Origin: Liolophura sinensis
Lineage: Eukaryota > Mollusca > Polyplacophora > Chitonida > Chitonidae
Direction: 5' to 3'
Assembly (NCBI RefSeq): GCF_032854445.1
Contig: NC_088301.1
Span: 6,124,044 to 6,188,043 of the forward strand
DNA: 64,000 bases
The translations under genes were made by a program, and so were the position numbers. Under the pieces are notes generated by a model that was not told the origin of the DNA, did no database searches, and worked only from the letters and a program-made list of their open reading frames with translations. This document shows positions 48,301-60,300 of this stretch, piece after piece; position 1 is the first letter of the stretch; every line of letters starts with the position of its first letter.

Positions 48301-51300
48301 TGTTTTTGTCGTAAAACACTGATAAAAGGCACACAAAACTTTAAATGGGTTCACCTTCGTCTGATTCCCTGAGAGTTCAGTTATAATCCAGTTGCGGTCA
48401 AAAAGTTTTTTGTGAGGTGAAGTTACCTAATTTCACATATATTTCTCTAAATTCTAAATTCTTTCATTTCAAATCGCTGTCATGTGAGAATACACCGGTC
48501 GATTTAAAAGTTATTTTGTAACAAAAATATTTTTGACCTCACTTAGGTTCACATTACAGTTTACGATGGCGACATACAGCCACAGAATCCAACAATTAAA
48601 ATGGTTATAGCTCTCATCTAAAAAAAAAACAAAAAACAAACTATTCCTTTGAGCGGAATTTAAAAGCCGTGATTAATCTCGTCTTTCAAGGCAAGCATCG
48701 TTCTGAAGTGTGCATGTGGATATAGCATACATTACACCTTTGTGGGACCCAAAACGCCGTGTCTGACTCGTACATTGATCTGTTACAAAACTAACCGTAT
48801 CACGTGGCTTGACAACGTCTATCATGACGATAACACTTATGCCGTGGTCATACACCAGGCGCCAGAAATCCAGGACTGTGTTGGGTAGAGGAGTCTGGGT
48901 GACAATGAAACCCTTCTTCGATCTGAACGCCTGTAACATTAGCAGCAAGATGCAGGAATTGCGAAGAATCAAAGTCAACCTTTTCTTTTTATTCACTAAG
49001 AAATAAGTACGGGGTTATGGAAAAGTGGGAATCTGTGACACAAATATTAAAAATGCCGAAATACTCCAGTTTTGGATACAGTTAGGTGGTTATTACAACT
49101 ATGTTTATTTGTCAGTTCATTCCATGATTTTGTCACCAGGAAAATAAACTCCCATCACTTACTGGTAAGAACACGGCATTGATGTAGTTGTTGCCTTCAG
49201 GTACCGGCGTGGACAGGTACGGTCTGCATATGTCCGCTGTCAACAGAGAAACACGCGTACTGTCAGATCTCACCACCGCTTCCATCTCTGAATTTATAGC
49301 CGCAATCTGTTTTTCGATCATTACGGGGTTGATTGTTATGTTCGAGATGGCCTCCGTGGCTGAGTTGCTTAGTGCGCTAGCGCGGTCGCTGTGAGTCGCA
49401 GCTCATGCTGGCTTCCTCTCCGGTCGTACGTGAGAACGTCACAAGCAACCTGCGGATGATCGTGAGTTTCCCCCGGGCTCTGACCGATTTCCACCCACGA
49501 TAATGCTGGCCGCCGCCGTATAAGTGGAATTTTCTTGAGTACGGCGTAAAACACCAATCAAATAAATAAATATATAAATGTTATGTTGAAATCCCGGAAA
49601 CCCGGATAGCTACAGTCCCGAGCAAATTTAAGACAACATATTCGATAAATATTTCGTACAAAGGGGAATAGTGTAGAGCTTGTCCATGGGAGAGCAATGT
49701 GCAACACGTGTATGCCTTGACGGTTGGTCAGAATCAAGGTTGTATATCCATTTATCATACACCTATCTGTCTACGGCATCCGATACAAGCCATCTGATAC
49801 AAATTTTGTGTCAGACGACTACAGCGCTCTTTCTGGGACTACTCAGGAACACTCTGAGCTTGCTTGCTTTTGCAACTCTGATAACAAACAAATCGTCATC
49901 GGCAAGCCTGCGAATTCTTTCCAAGCTGAAAGTTGACAGTCACGTACAGCGTTGTTGAGAGCTGTAGTAATTGTTTTTTTTAATCAAATTAGTTCAGTTA
50001 TATTCCAGTTTGACATTTGATTTCTTCATGTTGTGGCTGTGAATCACAGTTTAGTGAAATTTCCCCTTCACTTCGTTGAATAAAGAGATATAAGATAGAT
50101 AGATCATCACGACCGTGTATGTTCCGCGAAGTTGTATCAACCTCTCGTTGTCTGAGGTTGGGCTATTGCATCAGCCTTGCCCGACGACAGCCCGACTCCA
50201 GACAACTTGATGTTGATACATCATCGCGGATAGCGCACTGTCATGACAATCTCCATGTGTCTCTACACTGTTCACGCACAGAAGCATGTCTTTCGGTGAC
50301 GTGGAACTGGGGAACACTACTCTCACAGGATTTTGGTGACACGATAGGCTACTGGTCTTATTCAAAGCTTAGCAGCATTCACTAAGACTGAGGCAGAGTA
50401 TAAAGATCGAGTCAGTTGAACAGTTTAGATGTTATGTGCCCTGGAAGAGGGTTTTAGGTGTTACGTCAGGACTATTAGTGAAATTTGCCCTACAACGTGG
50501 ATAACGGAAGTATTCGCCTGTACCGTTGTATTGTTCCACCAAGTACCTGAAAATTGTTCTCTATCAAATTCACATGTTTCTATTCTTCGAGTACTGGGTG
50601 ACCGCAAAAGCAGCGATCACTTCTTGAGAATGTTGGGTGCAGTTTTCTGAGCCTGTGGCATATCTTATACGGGCAATACATTTTACACGTGACCGTTATG
50701 GTGAGCAGAAATACATGATCTCCGAGTATCAGCATTTATTTCTCATGCTAAGTACCACAGTGGGTAGACACACTGCCATGAGTAATTATAATCTAACTGC
50801 CAGACTGGACCAACCTGCCAAGATTCGGCTTGATCTGTTTTTGATGACATTGTCTGGATGACGGGCTGTGGTAAGCACGCCTTCAGTCAGAGGAGATGTC
50901 AGCCGCTGTAGACACTGTGTGATACACAAAAATAAATGGTATAGAAATATAACTACAATAAGCACGAAGGACCCATCCACAAATATTCTGTCAACTGAAC
51001 GCCACAGCGTTCTGACACCGTTACACACCATTCACACACATAAATGTTATAGCAATATAAGTACAATAACCACGAAGAACCAATCCACACAAATGTTCTG
51101 TTAACTTAACGCCACAGCGTTCTGACACCGTCACACACCATTCACACAGGTAAATGTTATAGTAATATAACTACAATATCCACGAAGAATCCATCCACAC
51201 AAATGTTCTGTCAACTTAACGCCACAGCGTTGTGACACCGTCACGCACCATTCACACACATAAATGTTATAGTAATATAACTACAATAACCACGAAGAAC

Positions 51301-54300
51301 ACATCTACACAAATGTTCTGTCAACTTAACGCCACCACATTGTGACACCGTTACACATCATACACACAGATAAATGTCTTCAAATCTGCTGCAGTATTTG
51401 TGACCACCGATTGGTCGTATTGTGACTTGAAATGATCAATAAAAATCCAAGATGGGTTTACCCTATAAGACGACGAATGTCACTAGGTCATATTCTTCAC
51501 CTTGTGATAAAACGCACAACACACAACAAAAAATCACAAGTTTATCCTAACCTGGAACTGTTCTGCCATCTTGGTCATGCCGGTCTCTGGGTCAGGAGCA
51601 CACAGCTCGGCAAAGACACAGTGGAATTCCGCCTCGCCAATATAGCTACTCCCAAGAACAAAAGCCTCGGCGAGGGCTTCGTGAAGGAATATGTATTGCT
51701 CCTAGATCAATTAACAGGTACAAACACATATTTTTTAATTTGTAGATACAATCATATCCGTGACGACTTTTTTTATATCTGGGAATTATAGGTGATCAAG
51801 CATGAAACGAAGATGGACAAGTGAAAAAGAGCAACAAAAAGGCCAATATAACCGGCGCCAGAAACAATTTCTTCATTTCATCACGTAATAAAAAATTCCT
51901 CTTTCCTAGCGGACGGTTATTAAAAAAAAACACATCAGTAGGTTTTTTGTAAATAAAGCAGCAGTAAAAAGCTATACTATTATGAAACAGAGAGTGTTTT
52001 TACCTCTTTCGGCACAAAATATGAATATCGTATCATTTTATCTTGGATAGACAGCTTCAGGTAGAGAACCTCATCTGAAGCAGTCTAGATTGGTCTGCCA
52101 TCGGGGACCGGGGTTTGTAAAATGCCATATTTACCAATGCCTGGACCATGTTAACTCGCTGTTCCCGGAGCTGTCTCACACAGGCCGGCACATCCACCAC
52201 CCCCTCGTCTTGAGCCTGGGAGATCAGATAATCCAGAGCTATGTATGTTCCCGTGCGACCCACACCAGCGCTATGTAAGGGAAAGGAAAAGAAACGGCCA
52301 ATTACTTCTCTCCGAACGACACGGCTACTGCCTCTTCAGCAAACACTCCATTGTCTCTGTGATTAATACCGAAGTAAAAAAGTAAAAAGACAAAAAATGC
52401 AAACAAAAAGAAAAACAGACAAAAGCAATAACAATTATCTCTTTATACTTAGTCGAAAGATACCCGGTTTGAAATAAATACTCAGAACGCGTTGGTCAAA
52501 AATTCCTAATTTTGATTGGTTGAAGTGGCGGTGTGTCTTCACTGATATGCATGCCTAACACGGAAGTAGAGTTTCAATCACCGAGCATAAAATCAAAAGC
52601 GTTTCCATTTGCAGATGGGTTACCTGCAGTGCACGACGATTGGTCCGTTAAGCTGCGTCTGATAAGCGTTAACTTTGTCCCGAAAATCCAGTAACCCAGT
52701 AGGTTGAGCAGGGGCTCCGTGATCAGGCCAGGCCGTAAAGTGGAACTGCTTGACTGTGTAGCTTTCTGTCTTTGTCTGAGCACCAAATAACATATGACGG
52801 GCAAGATAACAAATAAATCCTTCGGCCTCCACATCAGGGCAAAATTGGACGTTCGTAAAATGAATGATATAACTTTTTTCTAGGCTGGTCACATAATGTA
52901 ATAATTTTTCTGTAAAAAAATCCTTACACAAAGAGTGGCTTGGAATTACCAAATGTCATTAAACCACATATACCGTTTGTTCAAAATGCTTAAACTTCAC
53001 GAAGAAGAATTGAAAGAATATGCACAACGATTCACGATTAGATTTCAGGCATTGATAATATCCTTGAAATTCACAGTACACTTCGCGTAAAACTTCCCAT
53101 CCACTCACCTGGTTGTGAGTCAGTAGCAGAGTTCTCACGGTAAACTCCCCGTAAAACTCCTCATTCAGTAGTGTCACAGTAATCAGGCCAAAACTCTCCG
53201 ATCCTTCGTCAGGCCAGTATTGGCAGCACTTGGTCTGCAAAACAGAAGCTGGCGTGAAAATCCAAGCAAAACAATACAGTCACAGCTGGTATATTAGTGC
53301 CAGGACAAAAGGTGTCGCAATATGAATTCAAGCTGGTGCTGTGAGCAGAACTTGTCTGTGTGGTTAAAGTCCTTGATTTTCTTCCTCTTCCGTCCAAAAA
53401 CAAAAACGTCTTATGTATTTATCACAGAGGAATATTAATTAAGGTGATCAAAAACAAGTAAATAAACAATTAAATAAAGAATCGAGTTGATGTGGTATGT
53501 AGGACTATTTGGGGAGCTGTGTGGATCGTGAGCCGTTGTCGTGATGTCTTTAAACTGGTATTGTCACAAACTGTATGTTAACAGGTGTTGTCCCGAAAAG
53601 TACTTTAAATGAGATCGACTTTCATTATTTTCTTCAGCACAAGTGCTGCAGCAGCGTGTATTTCTGTCAGCCATGAAATGTTCTACATTTTATGTGTGTG
53701 GTGTATGCAGTTTGTCAGATAATTGAAACAATAGAATGGAGTCCTTAATTATACGTACATATTTCATCGTTAAACATATATTCTGTCAGTAAATATTTAT
53801 TATAAATCTTATTGTACACTAATTTACACAACCTCGCCCTATCTCCATGGTCTAGACTACATCCCTTTAGTTGAAAATCGTGTATTCAAATCGAGTGAAC
53901 ATGCATAGAAAGATTTGGGGATAATTTTAACAAGATATACAGCAAACCCGCCGTTCACGTGCCTTTGTTGTCTCCATTAAGTTGGTCACCATGATAATCT
54001 TTCCAGACTTCTGTTCCCAGACAATGCGCAGAAAATCGTGAAGGATGACGTCATTAGGACCTGTGCAAAAATCAATCCACAGTACATTTGCCAAATGTCA
54101 ATGTCAAAACGCCACTTAATTGTAAAAAAATTACAAATTACCAAATTACATCCGTGGGAGTGAAAAAGAAATTAACCGCATTGTTTAAAATTTAGTTATA
54201 ACTCATGAATCAACTTTCAATTTGGAATTCTTGCGAGGGCCGCGAGATACACCATATTAGAGAAACCGGAAAAACGATGCCCGTGACATGAACTTTCTGT

Positions 54301-57300
54301 GTCATTATATAAAAAACGTATAAGAGGGATCGTGTAACGTAGCCGTGGAAATAGGTGTGTTATCGGGTTGTAGAAAAAATTTCACTTGATTGGTTAACGC
54401 TGATATAGTATGGTGGCGCATTCCATTTTATGATGTGCTGGATTTTGCTTACTTTGAACTGAGATGTCTGGGTTATATTACTTGCCTTGAGATGCGATGT
54501 ATTTCTTCGGTTCGTTGTAACCCTGTAAATCCACAAAATCGTTAGACATCCGTTCCTATTTTCTAGCGGATAATTACCACGACCTTCTATTAAACCTTGC
54601 ATGTACTCGAAATGATTTAAATCGTTTTAACTAATCAACAACTCCGTTAAAAGTCTAGGGGTAACTGAGCTTCCACACTTATAAATCATTTCTGTTTATT
54701 GTTCTGTCTCCTTTTATCTTTCTGTGATTAGCAAGACCAATCGGTTGACGTTTAAATATTGTAACCCACATTTATGTAGCAGGCATTGATGTAGTCAGTA
54801 GCCTGGCCGTCTGTCACAGATAACAACACCCTGGAATGGTCGTCTGAAAGCAGAATACGAGACATAACTTGAACATTAAGTATAATCATGGATGTTTGTC
54901 ACATTTGTTATAATAGATGGTTTCACTTTGTCTGAAATAGACGACCCACTTATAGTATTCATTTGCTTCCCATGTAAGAAAAAGCTTGTGTTTCCAATTC
55001 TCATTATGAATTATATCAAAACTACATTTCATAATAATACCAGAGGACAACCTAGCTCTGCGCGTGGATATTCTACAGATAGTAAATAGCGGCCAAAACA
55101 CTCATCAAAAGTCAACACACTGGGTTTAGTAATATCTGCACATTTTCTGTTGCAGATTGCAGATGGAAACGGTCTATTGTAACCTCATCAATAGAACATA
55201 GATATTGTATATTAGAAGTACATAAATGGATATTTTAAGTACAGAGAAGTGCATTTATGTCACACACTCGTTAATTGATTCTTTATCTGCTTACTCTCAA
55301 TACACACTGATTGGAGCATACAAGCATGGAAATAATCTCAGGCGTCTTCTCATGGGTCATTGCGTCGCCATTCACTGTGGTAAGATTAACAGTGCAGAAG
55401 CACCATGGGTATAACACAGTGGCAGGCCTCTGTGAACTTATGTACTGCTGCTCCCATGGGTACAACCCGTACACAATCTTCTAAGGCAGCAATATGCTTA
55501 AACTCTCTCGAATGATAGGAAAGGAAACAACTCACGAATTGTGTCATTTGTAGGTCGCAGATCCAGATGTGTATTTTTGGTCTTCAAGTCCGAAGTCGTC
55601 TAGCGTTATACATGTACTATAAATTCCACAATGCAAGTGTATCGGTCATTTCTAATTTTGTCAAACATTTCGATTATTCACTGATATAAATCTGAAGGAA
55701 TCTAAAACACTATACTAAGTTTTTTTGCTAGAAGTTTGTCTTTAAACAAAGGTTAGGGACGGCAGTGGTTAGCTGTGGGTGATGTTATTGACCTTTCTGT
55801 GAAAAAGTAAATATCTTTATATGTTAACATCGTGTTTGTCTTGCACTTGACGTTTACACAAAAGGTTTATCTATTGTAGTGTATATATGTGCAGGTTTGT
55901 TACACGCTTGGCATTTATCAGACCATCTGAGGAAAGCACTGTACATTTTGTGCACATTATAAGGGTACATCACTCACATGCCACGAGGCTTCGATAGCGG
56001 CTTTTCGCTTTATTCTCGGGTTTGTCAGCCGCGTCATGCTTCGCGTGCAAACCAGTGGGGAATTTCTGAAATACATAGATAGTATACGAGGAGTTGCAAA
56101 CTCCTAGGCGCATTTTCAGATATTAGTTTCTGTAAATCTCGCCTGATGTCTGTGGAAAATATAACACACTGTTGATAAAGTTTTTTTTTTCGTGTAAATA
56201 ATTTGTAATCTATGATGCAATGCCACAAACGAATCAATTAAGTGCTTAAGTAACCAACGGTCATACAAAACAACTGGCAAAGTAACCAAATTTCTATCGT
56301 TGTAATCCCGACACTTTTTCATTTGCCGTAGTCAGTTTGTGTGTAAGGTAGAGGAAGTAGCCACAATCGGTTTCTTGCAGAAGAATGGCGGACTCCTAAG
56401 CTCTACACAGAATGGGAATGCTAATCATTTCAAAACCATTCAAACGTTTGTGAGTTTGTTTACTTCGAATTCTTTCTTGAAGCCTTTCGCTGCTTTCTTC
56501 CTCGCACCGTAGTCTGGGAATTCGCTGACAGACACTTCGGTCGGGACGACGTCTGCGTTAACGTATGGATTAACGTCACCCTGTGGGTCGTCTTCCTGAT
56601 CGTCGCTGTCTTCCTGAAACGCTGCCAGCGTGAAATAGGAAAAGATATTTTATTTCAATATTCACACACTTCATAATTATTTTATACAACACTCTTAATT
56701 AAAAACTAACACTTTTTGAGAACAAGATGACATACTTTCGAGAAAATCATCCTTTAAACACATATAATCTTTAGATGTTAAAAAAGTTCAACTCTAAACT
56801 TCATAAGTTTATTGGAAGAGTTGGTGCGGAAATGAATATCTATACCTATGTTATTCTGTGGCTGCCTGTCCACTTCTATTTCTTCCCGGTCATCATATTT
56901 ACAGTGCGCTTTACGCCGTCTCCTGTAAAAGATGTAAAATAAAGAAAACTACTAGCAAAGGCAAAATTGATCAAAGTTGCACGAGATAACTACAAGGAAA
57001 CAGCAAACTTCCCTTTGAATGAACCTGAATTTTATGAAGCGTATAAAGTATGCTTAGTCCTTACATGTAACCGGAAAGGCATAGAACAACCAAGCAGGAT
57101 GCTGGTTTGACCACCAAAGTATTTTGAGTGTCACTGTGGAAATTCGCATAACAAATACATACCTAAATAGGATAATGACAACAACTGCCACTATGATGAT
57201 TAAAACAACAGCTGCAGCCACACCACCGCCTATGTACGCAGGGTTAACACCACCTTCTGCAGACGCTTTTGCTTCTGGAGTGAAAAAAGAAAGATCAATA

Positions 57301-60300
57301 AATACTGATGAGAATCTATTGTCCTAATCAGTTATATCTGAATTCAGCTTTATTTCCACTCTAGATTTATGACACGCCATTATATCTCCCTATCTGTTCT
57401 AATGATCGCTTTGCTGTTTTGGTTTATTTCACTTTCACATACCTTAACTTTATTAGTATCGTTATCGTTATCGTTCTACACTAGGGCTTAGGGTTACTTT
57501 CCAACAGTTGGGGTTTTAACCCTTTCCTCTTCAGTTGGGTTTAGAAGATGTTATATACCCACAGGTCATTTGACATGCTTAAATGTAAATAACGTACGAC
57601 CACACTTAATTAAGATCCGATCCAGATTGCAATCTTCATGCGCAGGAGCAGGTAATTTCCAACAATACTGTATTTAACAGCCAGGTGGCCGTTCCATGTG
57701 TTTGATGTGCGTCTCATATAGATATCTATACGAAAGGGACAACATTCGAGAGTTCTTCTTACGAGAAAAGCGTTAATTTCAAGGGTTATTTTATTCATTA
57801 AGGTTCATTTCAGATTTATCCATGGGTTAATATGGGTACTTGAGAAAACCGCACATTTATTTCCGGCGAAATAGGAACGATGAAAGGCGCTATATTCACT
57901 TGTTTATGTTGAACTTCATCAATTTTTAGGAATTTCAGAAATTTCATTAAGTTTTAACATCAAAATAACAGCAACTGATGGGCTTTAACTGATTCATATC
58001 ACTACCGTTTTGATGTGCCGAGTGCAATCGTGTATGCTTAAAAACGGCCAATACAAGCTACAAAAGGTGATGTTTTTGAAAATGTATAGGGGTTAGTTCA
58101 GCTTACTTTGAGGTCTACTCAGAGGGAGTGAAAACAATGTATAGGCTAACGCACAAGATAAAACTGTGAAAACCGGATGCCAATACATGTATCTCTGGAA
58201 AGGGTCGACACCCTGCTTTTCGATGTGCAAACCTTTAGAAAGATTTTTAAGAACCTTTATTGTAAACTGTTTGGAATAGCATTGAGCCAGCGCTTTTCAG
58301 ATTCTCATAAATGCAGCGATTGCAACCTTTACCATTTTTGTTCAGACGACATTCCCAATCCATTTCTTATATACTTCTGTGACTCTGTCACAGAGCAGTT
58401 CTGGCGTAACAGATAATAATAATAAACACCTTCTAAAACATGTCTCTGCTAGACGGACGGACAACGATTGTTTTCTTAAGGCATTGCATTAAATATAAAT
58501 TCCATACGTGGCACGTTGTCACAATGATTATGTAGAGTTACCTCCCCTTCTTAACTCTCTGCGAGTGGAAGATAGAGATGCTGATGGAGCATAGTTCAGC
58601 GGTGCAGATTGTTGTTTAACGGTTTGTTGTTTTGTTATTTTCTTAATGTTTGCAGTTTTTCTAGCTCTAAACACCATTGTGGCATTTGAAAGGAACTGTT
58701 CATGGTGCCAGCCATTATCCGATTTCATTGACAAAGTGTAGTGTGAGAGAGCTCTGATGTAGTTCGGAACTTCTTCGCTGTTGTAAAAGTGTTGTTGATG
58801 GCGGGAAATCTTGTAAGATGTCATGAATGCCTAGATCAGAGAATTATGTAACTGTATATATTAGCATGAGTTGAACACGTTATAGTATATAACTGACAAG
58901 GAAATATTTTTTTTAAATATACAGCTGGTCTAGACTTGCTGGGGGGTTTTGTGAATGTTTGAACATGCTATCGTTGCTGTGACTAGTCGACACCCTGCAT
59001 TTGCTTATTGTCATAAGGTAATAGTGAATTAAACCTTTCTTAATTTGCTGACTTTATTGCTATTGCTGGTTGTACTAATTTTGCTGTAAACAGGGAACTA
59101 GCCACATATAGTTTTATGTAATGTTACTTAGTACACTGTAAAAACCGTTACACCGTAAAAATATGTGTAACTGTGAGATGTCACTCAAGATGTCATTTTT
59201 GTTCTCTTATAGCTGTAACCAGCATTATTCTGCCTGCCTTTGATGCTTTGATCAGTCTGCATGGTGAGCAGTGAGGTAATTTTGCTAGTATTTGATGATT
59301 ATTTCTAATTAAGAGACTAAATGTACAATTCAGTGTATTGCATAATGATGCATTTGTTGTTGACATGTATACTGCGCATGTTCATTTCTCTGAGCTAAGT
59401 GAATGTATACTCAATAGGATTTAGCTGTTATGCAGATGTGTGTGTTGTGTTGTTGAAATACTGGTGTAGCATAGCATTTGAATAGTGCAGATAGTTACAC
59501 TGTTGTGGAACTATTGATGTTTCAGTGAGGACCACTGCGTCTAAGTGAACGCCGTTCGGTTAGAAAATTTGAAAGTTATGGGTCATCGTATTCGTCCATG
59601 TATATAGTGTTCAGTGTTACCTAATGTAGGTTACATTTGGTTCTAATTGATATTGAGGTCTTCTCGTTATTGACTTTATTAACGATTTGCAACTGTGTGG
59701 CTGCAAATATTTTCTTTTGTTTAACAATTTCTTGAAATCTTGATGTGATGTAAATGTAGTTTTGGAGTTGATAGTTAATTCAATGCAAGCTGATATTGCA
59801 TGGCAGCACTAAAGTGCAGGGTCAATGATATTTTGAGATGTGACACCAGTAAACTCATGGCTGTAAGTTAATAAGGTTATAAGTGAATTAAGTTTCTGAT
59901 AATCCTTTTCATTCGCTCTACAGTATACCAAAATACTGCGCAGTTATGTATGTGAATGGTTTTTCATTCGGATAACCACTATGTTGTACTCAGGTGATTG
60001 ATTTAGTGTGATTAATTACTTTTAATAGCTCCCGATAGGTTCTAGGTGTAGTGTTTATGCACAGAACTAATTAAATCGTTCTGTCATTGTACAGGCTCCA
60101 TGAGGTACCCGACCCTGGTCACTTTTCCCATGTTTCACCGTCACTGAATAAACTTGACCATGTACATCAGCCATGATGATGTCTTTATTATTTGTTGACA
60201 TTTCCCCCAAGAATGAACCTAACCGGCCACACACATATAGGTTCACAGCTATTTACTCTAGCCTCCAAATTGATGTTGAAAACTCGATATAAAAATGGAG

